The translations under genes were made by a program, and so were the position numbers. Shown in pieces: positions 36,484-47,990 of a stretch of DNA of 64,000 nt; positions within the stretch are counted from its first letter, which is position 1, and the number at the start of each line of letters is the position of its first letter. Below the pieces are notes generated by a model, which was not told where the DNA came from, ran no database searches, and saw nothing but the letters and a program-made list of their open reading frames with translations. Origin of the DNA: Morella rubra (taxonomy: Eukaryota; Streptophyta; Magnoliopsida; Fagales; Myricaceae); the NCBI GenBank assembly GCA_003952965.2, contig CM025850.1:19192955-19256954 (forward strand), written 5' to 3'.

Positions 36484-37973
36484 AAACTTTACTAAGAAAA
36501 GCTTGTAGATAACCACTAAACATAACCTTAAGTATAACTGAATTTCTGCTTTGACTGTCTAGGCTTTATTTTCTTCCTTTTCTACTTGGATTTGCTCTTA
36601 TTTCTTCTCTTTGTTCTAGCCTTTCCTCTTCTTCACTACCCGATTTTTCTCTTCTTTGTCAAAGCTCTAAGTTTTCACTCGACTGGTAAGTTCTCTCTCA
36701 ATGGTCGAACTCCTATTTATAGCCAACCATGGACGATTGTTTTCTTACACATGGCCAACCTATATAGCCTAGCTTAGATGAGTCGTAAACCTATATCTTC
36801 CACCCTTCGACACCTAACGACGTGGAGCAGTTGTGCAACAAAGCTATGGCTGAAATTCACCATGTAGCCATAGCGAGTCATGGCCGATTCTTCCATTGCT
36901 TGACACATCTAGCTCCTCTAGGTTTTAGCCTTGCTTCCTCGAGGTTCAAAAACATGCAAGAGTCATCATTTATGGCTGCTGAAATTTTTCTAGCTTAGTG
37001 ACTAAGTTTCCAACACTTAGTTGTTAAGTTTCATCAAGACTTGGTTGCTAAGTTTCATCAAATGTTCGTCTCTATCCATAAGTTCATAAATCGTCCAACT
37101 AGCTTCTGAAAAAATAGAATGTCTCCAAAATTGCAATGCATACTAATGGATAAACCACTGACCTACTAGTTCCTTAAAAATCACACGTTACGATTTTTGA
37201 CAAAAACTCATCCTACTAGCTTTCAAAAATAAATTGGCTCAAAACGTGCACTTCTACATCATGGATAAAAAGATTGGTCACTAGTGAACTCCAAATCTCA
37301 CTGAATCATATACTAATCAAGGTTTTAAAACTAATAAATCAAGTATTGATCTTATCTTCAAATTACCACTTCACTAACTAAAGCTTCTTGAAATCTTAGA
37401 CCAAGGAAGATAATACTACGAATCAAGAGAAGAAATCTTTATTCATATCAAAATATCAAGGTATGACATGGAGCGGCTGAACGAAACGCCTGAAGGAGGA
37501 GACGCAAGCCCATGAGCACATGGTCACCGGAGACCACTCAAAATGCCGAGTTTTAGAACCCAAAAGCACCGAAGAAGAGACCCAAAAAAGAGCCAGAAAA
37601 GGAGAAATATGGACAGATCACGTTCTCAATGCCTTCTTGAATGTTAAAAAATGACAATTCAATAAGATATTGCTACATGCAGATCGTTGTAAATTACATC
37701 CCAATACCCACAATCTAAAGTCGTTGCTCTCAATTATTTTCAGTGAATGATGCCACCCGTCAATGACATCGATTAACATTTCGTAGGCACTAGAGATCAC
37801 TTCCTAGCTACACATTCTTGCACGCCCTCTGTAGACCATGTCACTAATTGACGTCGATTTCTTGACACTTGAATTTTCAACAACTAGAGTTGGGTCAAAT
37901 TAATAGGCTTGGGGTCTCACCCACTATGTTCTCTAATCGATGTATGCTTCAATTTTGGAACAAAATTTTGATT
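36484..37973. other. Intergenic, nothing firmly recognised
   Basis: Between two solo LTRs. The part 36540-36980 is pyrimidine-rich on the + strand with a TATTTATAG box (36713) and could be a further LTR relic, but no ends or duplications were found. No coding region is supported. Confidence 0.35.
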
Positions 37974-37978
37974 ATGAT

Positions 37979-39323
37979 TGTTAGATGTATGCCCTCAAAA
38001 CCAACATTTTGAATAATTGTGAGATAGTTATTTTTGTTGATTAATCGCTTGTATATTATTTTAGGTACATGCAATGACATAAGATGTCATATTGTTGAGC
38101 AACATTGTAAAAAAGTTAGCCAATGATAACGAACCGGAGGTGGAGAGTATGACTTTTTGGATCCTTGTTGACTCACTTTGTTCTAGACCGAGATACATGA
38201 TAATGTATAAATAGGTCTACACTCGTGCTTCTATAAGATAGAATGATGGACTCCGTCATTGAGGTGGTGACTTTAAGTATACGACTGAGTGCAATGTAAG
38301 AGTACATGCACTGAACGGATCAAATATGAATACCTTCTGGAAACGATCACTGATGTAGAGAATGGTATTCAATACAATTAGCTTATGTTGTCCTTAGACC
38401 TGAGAGAATTATGCAATTTGCTTGTTGTGTACTTGTGCTTTGACTGAGTCATTTGGTGATGATCTTCGCAGATCAAATATTCCAGATAAAGTTGGGCCTT
38501 GTGCATAATAAGTGAATTTGTATAATTCTCAATATGGAATCCACCAATCTCTTGTTGAGGCAATATATTCATTATGTCTGTATATTGTTGAAGTTGGGCC
38601 TTGTGCATAGTAAGTAAATTTGTATAATTGCTCAATATGGAATCCACCAATCTTTTGTGGAGGCAGTATATTCATTATGTCTGTATATTGTTGGACTCAA
38701 ATAAAAATGCTTCGCAATGGAATTTTGTGAAAATGGTTTTCATTGTTTTATATATATATATTAAGTAAATATATGTATTTGAGAAAATTATTTTTGAAAC
38801 TTTTTGGGAGTCCAACTGGGTACATGCTGGAATTAAGATTTATATGAGTTAGGGACTTAATCAGTGATATTATTCTGGTCCTATTAGCTCATGTAGAATA
38901 TAGTATGGTGGAAGAATAAACAAGCGTTTAATATTATTAGCAAAAGAGATTTCACAAAAACAATCTCATTATCTCGAGGGTCAATTGTGATATGTTAATG
39001 GACATGATCACAATTTGTAGAAGCCCATAAATTCAAATACAGAATATAAGGGAGTTATAAAAAAAAATTTTTCATGATGATCCTACGGCCGAGATTTGAG
39101 ATCCATAAAGATCTCATGCATAGCACATTTAAGCTCTGAGCAAGCTATTATAAATAGCTTGAAATTTCATTTGAGTGAGATGGAATTCATTTTTCATGGT
39201 GAGACTCTCTCTAGAAACTCTCTAAAATTCTCTCAAGATTTGTGTGCGAGGATCTCAAGGAAGCAAAACGCTTAGGCTGCTTTGATTCAACGATTATTTA
39301 TGCTGCAATTTCATGCTCTAACA
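37979..39323 (+). mobile_element. Solo LTR (1345 bp) with TGTTAGA...TCTAACA ends
   Basis: The element starts TGTTAGATGTATGCC and ends GCTCTAACA, giving the short inverted termini expected of an LTR. It is flanked by the 5-bp direct repeat ATGAT (37974-37978 and 39324-39328). A TATAAATAGC box near 39149 followed by the ACTCTCTCTAGAAACTCTC leader-like stretch fits an LTR promoter and R region read on the + strand. The opening resembles copia LTRs. No internal coding DNA is present, so it is a solo LTR. A 102-bp internal tandem duplication lies at 38489-38693. Confidence 0.82.
38489..38693 (+). repeat. 102-bp tandem duplication within the solo LTR
   Basis: Two adjacent copies, 38489-38590 and 38591-38693, both start AAGTTGGGCCTTGTGCATA and end with TGTCTGTATATTGTTG. 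They differ by about ten substitutions and one base of length, so the duplication is not very recent and may predate the insertion. Confidence 0.9.
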
Positions 39324-39328
39324 ATGAT

Positions 39329-42000
39329 TTATGGGGCTTCTACTTCCCTTTCCATCGTCTTGTTGTTATTGGGGTCTTCAAGCCATTGAGATTTTCTTTG
39401 GTTTGCTGGTAATCTCATGAATACTTTCATGACATATTCTCTGTGATGTATGACGTGCATGTGATGTGTGCTTGACCTGATATGGCTAAAAACTAGCGCA
39501 AATGCTCCTTTCTGTGTCTGCTATATTACTATATGGGTCTTGGTGGAGCCTCTGTTGTAGTACAAAAAAACAAATTTTGCATTCATTGTTGCTGATTTTA
39601 TTACAGTTTACCTGCTTAAATAACTTTTTTGTCGCCTTACGTTGCTTTCAAGTTATTCAATCCATTGGAAGTTCTAAGTGGAGATTTACAACTGAAACCA
39701 CTTGTCGATTTGTCCAACTAAAATAAGTTGCTTCAAGTGATTCAATCCTGTTAAAGAAAAATGTCCAAGAAAGAAATAAATAAATTTCTCCCAAGGCGCA
39801 ATATCGTTGTTTTCCTTAAATGATATTTACCCTCACCAATTTGTGTGCAAGGTTGATGCAAATTCGTTCAGGATAAAATGGAGCCTGAATTCTTTAGACC
39901 TACTTGTTTAACTGTGTCGCACAAATAAACGAAGATGAACACAAATCTCTTGATGATTTTAAAATTAATTAGATCAGATAAAATCTATCTACATTTAAAA
40001 CCGCTAACAACATGACTCTTGTGCTAAGTGCGCTCATATGCGTCACAAAAGCACCCTACAGCCCACGCCACATGTGCGTTTGTGGCATCATAGCCTCCAT
40101 GCATTGCACCATAGCAAATGCATGTGAAAGGTCTCCACTAATAAATGCATTCCCACATTATGGGATTTCTCATGTGGGACATTTTCATAAATTCTCAATC
40201 CCAAAATACTAGTTATTATTATATTATTACTTTTCAAAAACTTTAATAATCCCCCACCATTTTCAAAATACTAGAATAACAACTCTTATGGCATAAATAA
40301 AAGTGTTTTGTGGACTTGAACCTTTACTTAGTGAAAGTACATCAAAGGTGACCAGAAAAATATGGTAGACAAGTTTAGAACCATCAATTCTATTCAACCA
40401 GTCGGATGTACCTCACACAAAAGAATTAATCACATCAAGAGATTCATAAAAGCTGACCTGTGGATTGGCCCTGGGTCATGTATCTATTTCATGAGTGTAT
40501 CCATCAATTCTATTCAACTTTGTGGTCTAGTATCGTATTAAGAACATACTAGATTTATGGGGCCTGAAGAATTCATTTGTTTATTTCCTACTCTCATCGA
40601 GTAATCAAGCAATTATACAAAGCCTTAGGCTTTGTATGTGAATTGACTCATACTTCTTTCAAGATTTCTGATAGAAAGAACTATATACATAGTTTTTACA
40701 TGAGCATGATGGTTGGTATTCAAATTTTCTTTTGTTTCATTTCTAAATTTTTTGTGACTATTGGCCAAAGCTCCCACATTTCCAACGTTTTCATGCTAGT
40801 CAAAGCAGGGTCACACAACTTGGGATGATCATTTATTTATGACTATTGATGCTAATTAAAAGGTAGGTGGCTCTCGTTGGTATATGCACAATCCAGGGAT
40901 GATCTTTGTACAAAGAAGTTGCTGTTGCACTGTTACTTTTGTATAGAAATCGTGGGCTTGCTTCAATTGCAGCCTTTTGTTGCAGCTATACTTGTTATGT
41001 AAAATATCCTGAGGGAAAATTACAAGAGAAGTTTCAATACAAGATAATGGAGTCATAAGCCAGAAGATGCAAACAACGTCGAAGAATTTAAGAACATGAG
41101 GATTCTCAAACTTCAAGGATGGGAGATGAAGTTTTTGTCTACAATTGTTGAGCAAGTTTGTTTACTTTGCTCTATGTTTGGATTGTGAAGGTAAATCCTG
41201 GCATGAATCCAGAGCTCTCATGCACTGATGATTGGTCTTCATCTTTCGTATTTTTGTTAATGTGCTGGAGAAATATGTCATGTTTCTGACAATGTGTTTG
41301 CCTCTCAAAGTTCCTTGTTGATTTATTGTTTTTCCTGCTCTCATGAACTGTTCATTATTTTGTGCTGCATTTTATATCCAATGGGAAAGCAGTAGAATTT
41401 GGCCTTAGCTCGGAGAGAGTTTAGAGATATTAATTAGTTCAAGACACTCCTATTCTTGAAATAAATAGGAGATCAAATTTTTAATTTTTCATGACAATAA
41501 CTATGAATATTATTTGCTATATTATATTTTTAACAAATGTAGTTTAATTTAAATTGAATAATTTTTAATCTAGTAATAACTTTCATTAATATTAAAGCGA
41601 ACACTTATATTTGATCAAACCATCAACATTTATACGAATATTAAAACCTGTTCAAACAATATTACAAGTACCATTTGGTACAACAATTGAGTGAGCTTCA
41701 TAATGTTTAATTTGAACTTTAGGATGAAACTTTACTGCCCCTTGAGAACTAAAAAACCACTTTATATGTTCGTACATTATGGTTCCATCATTTTATCTCA
41801 AGACTGTTCAAAAGTTATTTGTGAATTATAGGAACAACCTCGAGACAAGATTTTTTTTTTTTTTTTTTTAATAAAGAAGACTTGGACAAGACTTTGGCCC
41901 AAAAAACTCAAAATTTCTGTAGTGCCAGATGTTATTTCATCAGTCCTCAGAATACAAAAAAATAAATAATTACAAAGTCATCATGTAGATTTCCGCCATT
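39329..42000. other. Intergenic, possible LTR fragments
   Basis: AT-rich, no gene seen. The stretch 40000-40260 (CCCACATTATGGGATTTCTCATGTGGGACA, a near-palindromic block beginning at about 40150, followed by AATCCCCCACCATTTTC) resembles parts of copia LTRs, but neither end is definable. A 22-base T run at 41851 may be the tail of a - strand retroposon. Everything else is unremarkable. Confidence 0.35.
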
Positions 42001-42009
42001 TTTTCTTTT

Positions 42010-42341
42010 GGGGAAAATACACTTTTCACCCACGAACTACCATATATTTTACACTTTGCACCCTAAACTACCAATTTTGACACATTGCACCCTTTAACTA
42101 CCAATTTTTAACACTTTGCACCCTTTATCAAATTTAAACTAATGAATGCCAATATTAACATTTCATATTTTTTATTGTTGGGTGCAAAGTGTTTAATATT
42201 AGTAGTTGGAGGGTGTAATGTGTCAAAGTGGTAGTTTAGGGTGCAAAATATATAACATTGGTAGTTTGAGGGTTAAAGTGTAGTTTAAGTGCAATGTCTT
42301 CACCACCTAGGTAGTTTGTGGGTGAAAAGTGTATTTTCCCC
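42010..42341. mobile_element. Mutator-type MITE, 332 bp, perfect 9-bp target duplication
   Basis: Ends are inverted copies beginning GGGGAAAATACACTTTTCAC, 32 bp with one mismatch, and the similarity continues inward with repeated ACTTTGCACCCT and AACTACCA motifs. Both flanks carry TTTTCTTTT (42001-42009 and 42342-42350), the 9-bp duplication typical of the Mutator superfamily. No coding capacity, so it depends on a transposase made elsewhere. It lies about 0.7 kb beyond the SEC15A stop codon. Confidence 0.9.
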
Positions 42342-42350
42342 TTTTCTTTT

Positions 42351-43018
42351 CTTTTCCTGTGTACTGAAGAAATCCCTTTGGTTGGCTGTTAAGTGGTCTA
42401 ATGCCCGTGGCAGAAATCTCCCGCAGCGGATTCTGGAGCAGCTGCCTCCGGCATCCAACTCAAACCATTTACCTATATGATGAAAGGATCCAATAGCCAA
42501 ATTCAGTAATTCTTCGTTCAATTGGCAAATTGCACCAATGGCTCTTGAACCTCCTGTTCCCATCCTTCCACCTGTTTTTCTGTAAGGCACGAGTTAAAAT
42601 TCAGGCGGGAGATCATTTGAAAATTTCTCGAAGTTTAAAGGAAATAGAAATATTTCACTATAAAACTCACAGAGGATTAAATAGCAATAAAGGAAGTGCT
42701 AAACCAACTGAAATTGAAAAAGGGAAATAGAGTGCGAGAAGCAAAGCCGTTATAAGCTTTTTCCCAACAATGATGGACCAGCTTGTTTTCAAGGGAAAAG
42801 CAAAACATAAAATTATAGGGAAGAAGCAAAGCTTTTAACATGACAAACTGATTAGGCAAATAGAATGTGGGCGACTTATATTATCTATGTCATAGATCAC
42901 AGGGGAAATTAAAGAGCCCTACCTGTTCTGAACATCAGTAAGAATAATGCAAAATTACAGAGTTGAAAGAAGGAAAAAAGTATACTAATTCTGATGCAAA
43001 TACATGATTCAAGCCTTA
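42351..43018 (-). other. SEC15A: 3' flank and 3' UTR side of SEC15A
   Basis: Downstream sequence of SEC15A on its strand. No other gene is visible. The poly(A) site is not obvious; AATAAA-like words on the - strand are scattered in the 300 bases after the stop codon. Confidence 0.4.
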
Positions 43019-45385
43019 TTAGTTGAAGTCCTTCAGTCGCTTCTTTAGCACGTCCATTGATTTCTTTCGAGAACTTTGCTTCGTATTCCTGCTTGAAAGG
43101 GTTCCAAAAATCCCATCTGGAGAGTCCTTGAATTTTTCACAGATACTGGCCACCTTCTTATAATCTAGCGCATTGTAGTTTTTCTCCCTTATCACTGGAT
43201 TCATGAAGTTTTCCGGCTGATTGCTCAACAAAAGGTTTATCAATTGCCGTGCTTCTATTAAACAGCCTCTAAAACTTACTTCCTTGTATTGATTACTCAA
43301 GCCAGTGTTATAGAACCGCTCATCTGCAAAAGACTCCAGCCTCTCTAGGTCCTTGTTGATACCCATAACAGCATTAGCATTGAACCTCTTGACACTACCA
43401 CTGAGAAAAGCTGCCACTATTGAGTTGGATATGTGGTCAAGAGCTCCACTCCCAAACTTGTAGAGAGCATCCATGGGTAAAATTTGCTGCGCTGTGGAGA
43501 TAAGAGTGTCAAGGTACAAGATAGCTTCAATCATGTTCTCATTCCCATTCTCGGCTATTTCCTCTGAAGTCCAATTGACACTTTCTATTAGTTTCATAAA
43601 CTCATCTAACTTGGTGTTCACCAAATTCAGTAGGGCAAGATAGGCTTTATCCATTGAACTCTTCAGAACCACCTTAGCAGTCAAACTAGCTTGACGCCTC
43701 TCAACTGACTGACCAGGGATCCCACATAGTTGGGCTGCCTGTCGAAGGAAAAAATCACAAGCTTTTTCAAGAACAGATATGTTGGCAGCAATCTGCATGG
43801 CCTGATCATCGCCAATGGTGCTACTACTAATTGTACTAAGTATTGCTTCATTTAAAACATCAATCAAAAACTTGTCCAGATACTTCTTCACAGCATCATA
43901 AAAATTGGAATGCACCCCATGAGACAGGTAATCGACAGACCCTTTAATGAATGATCTTACAATGCGGCATGTATCAGGTACCATGGAGGAGAATTGTGTA
44001 ATAAATGGAAAAGCTGGCATAATATCAGAGGTCTGCAGATTAAATGCCAGAACATTGTTCTCATAGTCAGTATCCTTTTTCATTACCATCCGCTCATAGG
44101 TGTCATTAGCAAGAACATTAACAATTTGTTGCCGGCACTCTTCCAAAAGAAGCTCATGGTATTTATCAAGGCTTCTTTCAAGCACCTCAAGAAGTGGACC
44201 AACTTCATAACCATATTGCTGAAGAGTAGATTTAAGAAGTGTGACATGATCCTTAACCAGGAGAAGGTGTGTCGCAGAATCCATATGAGAGAACTGTTCC
44301 TCCAACACTGATGTCATCTTAGCCATAGCAATTTCCCACATTGTCTCAACCTGGTTAGCTGACAATAGGCCCACAGCAGTCCTTAGAACCCGATCCTCCA
44401 CTATAAAGTAGCCAGCGATTTGAGCCAAAAATGTCTGATAAGATTCAATAAAAGGTTGTGCTGAAGATATTTGCAAATCTGAACTGAGCTGCAATACTCG
44501 ATTATTGTAGTAATATTCACGAAACTGCTCTTGGATTCCAAGGCAAGCGTGAATGTGATATGCTCGATATAATGGTGTAAGATCAAACTTCAAAATAGAA
44601 TCTTCATCAGTTTCTTCAAGACCTAATGCACACGACAAATCCCCTAAATAAAAAATACTCTGTTCCTCAGCTTTCCTCTGGTGTTCCAGCATCTCTTCAT
44701 CCCGCTGGCGAGCTGACACAGCATGACCTATTGCGGTCTGTCCAATTGTCTTTGCAGAACTCCGTATATGAACTAACCATTCATTAAATTGACTACATAC
44801 TTTCTTTTCAATGTGCAATTTTATCACTGGAATTCTCTTCTCAATTGCCATCCTTAGAGCCTTGATAGGTATTGTGTTCGAGTAATTCTTCTCAATCAAC
44901 TCTACAGTTTTTAATGCAGGATAAAACTGGCCTTCAGAAATATGATTGTTACATTTCAGACAAAGGTTCAACACCTGCACACAGATCTTAGATATTTTGA
45001 TCGCTTCAGTCACATTCTTCTTGATTGAATAAGATTCTAGAAGCTCCTCAAGTTTGATTAAAAGAGCACAGCCAACCTCTTGCAGTTTAAAATTATCACT
45101 CGAGAGTTCACCTTTCAGCTCTTCCGCATCAACCAGCACACCCCTAAGTTCATCAACTGCAAGAATGAATTCTTCATAGTGGGTCTTGCAGAGCTCCTCA
45201 ATTTCAACTTCCTTCTTCTTCACAACAGTCTTTAGCTGGTGAAGGAGAGCTTCAGGCCGTCCCATCTCAAATGCATGCCTGACAATAGGACCCAGATCCT
45301 CCCCATTGCCGATCATAGTCACAAGTACCAAATCCTCTCCATCACCAGTCTCCGCCATGGTTCTCCTCTTTGGTTTTGCATCCAT
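43019..45385 (-). CDS. SEC15A: Exocyst complex component SEC15A
   Basis: Subunit of the octameric exocyst, which tethers secretory vesicles to the plasma membrane; Sec15 links the vesicle Rab GTPase to the rest of the complex. The frame is a single 788-codon exon from ATG 45385 (MDAKPKRR) to TAA at 43019-43021, about the length of Arabidopsis SEC15A. Recognisable segments: [20 protein letters not shown] at the N-terminus, [19 protein letters not shown] (residues about 65-85), [18 protein letters not shown] (about 155-172), [52 protein letters not shown], the long helical C-terminal Sec15 domain, and the ending [20 protein letters not shown] then [15 protein letters not shown]. The MDAKPKRR start and lack of introns match SEC15A and not SEC15B. 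In-frame sequence continues four codons upstream but without an ATG. Nothing is damaged. Confidence 0.97.
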   Translation of the reverse strand: MDAKPKRRTMAETGDGEDLVLVTMIGNGEDLGPIVRHAFEMGRPEALLHQLKTVVKKKEVEIEELCKTHYEEFILAVDELRGVLVDAEELKGELSSDNFKLQEVGCALLIKLEELLESYSIKKNVTEAIKISKICVQVLNLCLKCNNHISEGQFYPALKTVELIEKNYSNTIPIKALRMAIEKRIPVIKLHIEKKVCSQFNEWLVHIRSSAKTIGQTAIGHAVSARQRDEEMLEHQRKAEEQSIFYLGDLSCALGLEETDEDSILKFDLTPLYRAYHIHACLGIQEQFREYYYNNRVLQLSSDLQISSAQPFIESYQTFLAQIAGYFIVEDRVLRTAVGLLSANQVETMWEIAMAKMTSVLEEQFSHMDSATHLLLVKDHVTLLKSTLQQYGYEVGPLLEVLERSLDKYHELLLEECRQQIVNVLANDTYERMVMKKDTDYENNVLAFNLQTSDIMPAFPFITQFSSMVPDTCRIVRSFIKGSVDYLSHGVHSNFYDAVKKYLDKFLIDVLNEAILSTISSSTIGDDQAMQIAANISVLEKACDFFLRQAAQLCGIPGQSVERRQASLTAKVVLKSSMDKAYLALLNLVNTKLDEFMKLIESVNWTSEEIAENGNENMIEAILYLDTLISTAQQILPMDALYKFGSGALDHISNSIVAAFLSGSVKRFNANAVMGINKDLERLESFADERFYNTGLSNQYKEVSFRGCLIEARQLINLLLSNQPENFMNPVIREKNYNALDYKKVASICEKFKDSPDGIFGTLSSRNTKQSSRKKSMDVLKKRLKDFN

Positions 45386-46310
45386 GTTCCTGATCAAACC
45401 CAGAAATCAAAACTTACAGATAAATACAATCATACAACGGATTAACAAATATAACAAAGTTCTCTATAACATATCCAAAGCCTTAGAAAGCCGTTTTTCC
45501 ATTACCAAAATGGATATCTAGAACCATTTTTATATGCCATATATAAAGGGGAAAGTTTATTCCACCAATTATTTAAATCTTTTTTCCCTTGAAAACCTTT
45601 GATATTACCTAAAACCATCACATATTGGACAGTTATACTCCCCCAACCCCCGGGGGTCCAAATCTCAATATTTCGTAAGAGAATGAATACGTTCAACTTA
45701 TGCTCAGTCTAAGATGCGATGTATGAAGCCGCCCAAAGGGGTCGTAATCCAAACGAGAAAATGTTGTCCTCAAATTAGAAATAAGAACCAAGAAAAGAAA
45801 AAAAAAAGTGTGAATAAAATGGGAAACTTGCTTGGAATGGCAACGATTATGTCAGATAAATCAATCAATTACAGGCAATCACAAGAAGCATAACAAGAAT
45901 AGGATGTCAATAAAAAGTAGACGTGCTCCTTTTAGACAGCCCCACAATCATACAAGACAATAAGAAGAACCAATGCACAAATCTGCCCCCATCGAAGTGG
46001 CTCCGAGTGAGCAAATCAAGAAACAGAACAGAAACCATGGGAAGCCCGAATAAATTGGAACGGAAGGAATGCTAGGAACAGGACATGAACTCACTGGTTC
46101 TTTCGGAAGCTGTTACACCGTTAGAGTCCTCCACAAAAATGACCAGGGAACGAAAGGCTCTGCAGAAATATTCCCCCTTTCTCTCATTATACTCGGGATT
46201 TTCTCACTTCCTCCGCCGTCTAATTTGTCGCTTTTGTTTCCACTTCCGTTTGCCTTTTGCGGTGTTGGCACAATTTTGAAGTCGAGAGTGCTTTTTCCAC
46301 GTATTGTTTT
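45386..46310 (-). other. SEC15A: SEC15A 5' UTR with a likely intron
   Basis: Read on the - strand, TTTGATCAG|GAAC ends four bases before the start codon and is a plausible 3' splice site. About 700 bases upstream, GAAAGAACCA|GTGAGTTC (around 46090-46100) is a strong donor. This suggests a non-coding first exon (roughly 46100-46310) and a leader intron of about 0.7 kb, which plant housekeeping genes often have. The promoter would be to the right of about 46310; no clear TATA box was found. Confidence 0.5.
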
Positions 46311-46509
46311 CTTCTAAGATGAAGCAGCTTGTATGTGTGTCGTTCACCGTATTTCTCATGCCCCCTCGTTTTTAAATTGCTTGCAGAACCATGGTTATCA
46401 AAGCTTTCCGCATCCAAAAATTTTGAGAGTTTTTTTTTTTTTTTTAATGAAATTTGTAAAAAAGTAGTGAAAACTTTTAAGAATATTACTGATGAGTAAA
46501 AAATATTAA

Positions 46510-47162
46510 GGCAAAGTATACTTTGCACCCCTAAATGGGTATTGACATTTTTTACCTCATCTTTCAATTTCATGACATTGAGCTCATAAACCTTTAAAAT
46601 TTGTCGATTTTGCACCCTATAGCCAAGTTAGTCATTAAATGTGACGGTAAATATCCATGTGCCATCCACGTGATTCACTTCCGCTTGTGCCCATTTTGCC
46701 TTTTGTGAAAAATACACTTTGCACTCTCCAACTATAGGTACTGACACTTTGCACTCTCATCTTCCAATGTTGTGGCATTTTTGTAGATTTGTACACCACA
46801 AAGAAATTAACTATTAAATGCGATGGAAAATCTGTCACGTACAAAGCCTCATGATTCAACAACACGTCGATAGCCGACAAGGGTAAACAAAACACATAAT
46901 CTCTCTACAATCAGAATAGCTTCAAAGTTTAAAAAAATGTGTCAAAGATGAAATCACTCCAAATTCTAAATAATCTAACCGATGAACTACAATTTAGGAA
47001 ACAAACTAGGAAAGAAATAATAAACAAATGACCATATTTGAAACTGAAAGATGGGTGCAATGTCAGTACCACATTGGGGTGCAAAGTGTCACGAAATTGA
47101 AAGATAGGGGTGCAAAGTGACAGTACCCTCATAGTCCAAGAGCGCAAAGTGTATTTTCCCCC
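46510..47162. mobile_element. Mutator-type MITE (653 bp) with duplicated left end
   Basis: The right end reads GCAAAGTGTATTTTCCCCC and pairs with two successive left-type ends, one at 46510 (GGCAAAGTATACTTTGCACC) and one near 46706 (GAAAAATACACTTTGCACTC). Both left copies continue with TGACA-TTTGCAC or TACC, CATCTTTCAATTTCATGACA-like text and a later GTGACGG/GCGATGG segment, so about 200 bp of the left arm is doubled. The flanks are AAATATTAA (46501-46509) and AAATATTAT (47163-47171), a 9-bp duplication with one mismatch. Related in its ends to the 42010 element but a different subfamily. Confidence 0.75.
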
Positions 47163-47402
47163 AAATATTATGTTTATTATTATTATTATTTTATGAAAAG
47201 TTATGTAATTTTATTGGAATTTAAAAAAAAAAAACTCGTTGGAGTTTGTAAAAAGGTGTTGGAGTTTGTTGGAGTTTGTAAAACAAGGGTTGGAGTTTAT
47301 AAAGAGTTTTTGGAATTTTAGGAAAAAGTGCTTGTGAAATGATTTTTATTGAAATTTGTTAAAAAGTGTGAGAGAAAATTTGATGAAATTTTTTAATTGC
47401 AT

Positions 47403-47540
47403 AAATATACTTTTCACCCTCAAACTAGCATGACTTTGCACTTGCACCCCAAACTACCACTCTCAAGACATTTTAAACTAAAATAACGATAATGCCCTTG
47501 ACCCACTTTGCAGTAAAGATATTGTTGTAAATTTATTAAA
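47403..47540 (+). repeat. Half of a MITE related to the 42010 element
   Basis: ATATACTTTTCACCCTCAAA, ACTTTGCACTTGCACCCC and AAACTACCA repeat the motifs of one terminal region of the 42010-42341 element. No opposite end follows; instead an LTR-like segment begins near 47558. It is probably a MITE cut by a later insertion or deletion. Confidence 0.5.
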
Positions 47541-47557
47541 TTATCTGGGGTATTATT

Positions 47558-47990
47558 TATTAGCCCAAGGTTGTTCATTTAGCAATTTATTTCAATTTTA
47601 ATGATAACAAACTCTATGTGTGCTTTGGAGTATTTTAAAACACTATGATCATGAATCCACATTTTCATAAGTAAATTTCAAAAGTATTGAGACTCTCTCT
47701 CGATTTTGTAAGGTCCTAAATATGTATTAACACCATTGCGTAACCTAAAATGCTCATGCTATCTATTGTAGGGTTTCAAGATAAATTGGAATGAAAATAA
47801 CCCTATCAAGTTGCTGAAAAACCTCTTTCATTAATGGTGTCAACACATTGCACTAACACCGAGAGTTGATCAACACATTGCACTAACACCGAGAGTTGCA
47901 AGGATGTCATCTTCGTTCGAATTTTCTGTGGAATTTCTGTGGAAAATGCTGTTTTATACGTTATTTACTTAGAAATCTTGAAATCAAATT
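47558..47990 (+). mobile_element. LTR fragment related to the 35244 solo LTR
   Basis: Begins ATTAGCCCAAGGTTGTTCATT, close to the start of the solo LTR at 35244, and continues with TTTAATGATAACAA as that LTR does. It carries two perfect copies of TCAACACATTGCACTAACACC followed by GAGAGTTG (about 47838 and 47868). That motif corresponds in kind to the CGACACATTGCACTGA-type motif duplicated in the other LTR. The right part of the LTR is missing, so this is a truncated fossil copy. Confidence 0.6.

Noticed and set aside
45386-45397. Possible N-terminal extension of SEC15A (IRN before MDAK)
   Set aside because: There is no ATG in the extension, known SEC15A proteins begin at MDAKPKRR or MEAKPKRR, and a probable 3' splice site lies within it.
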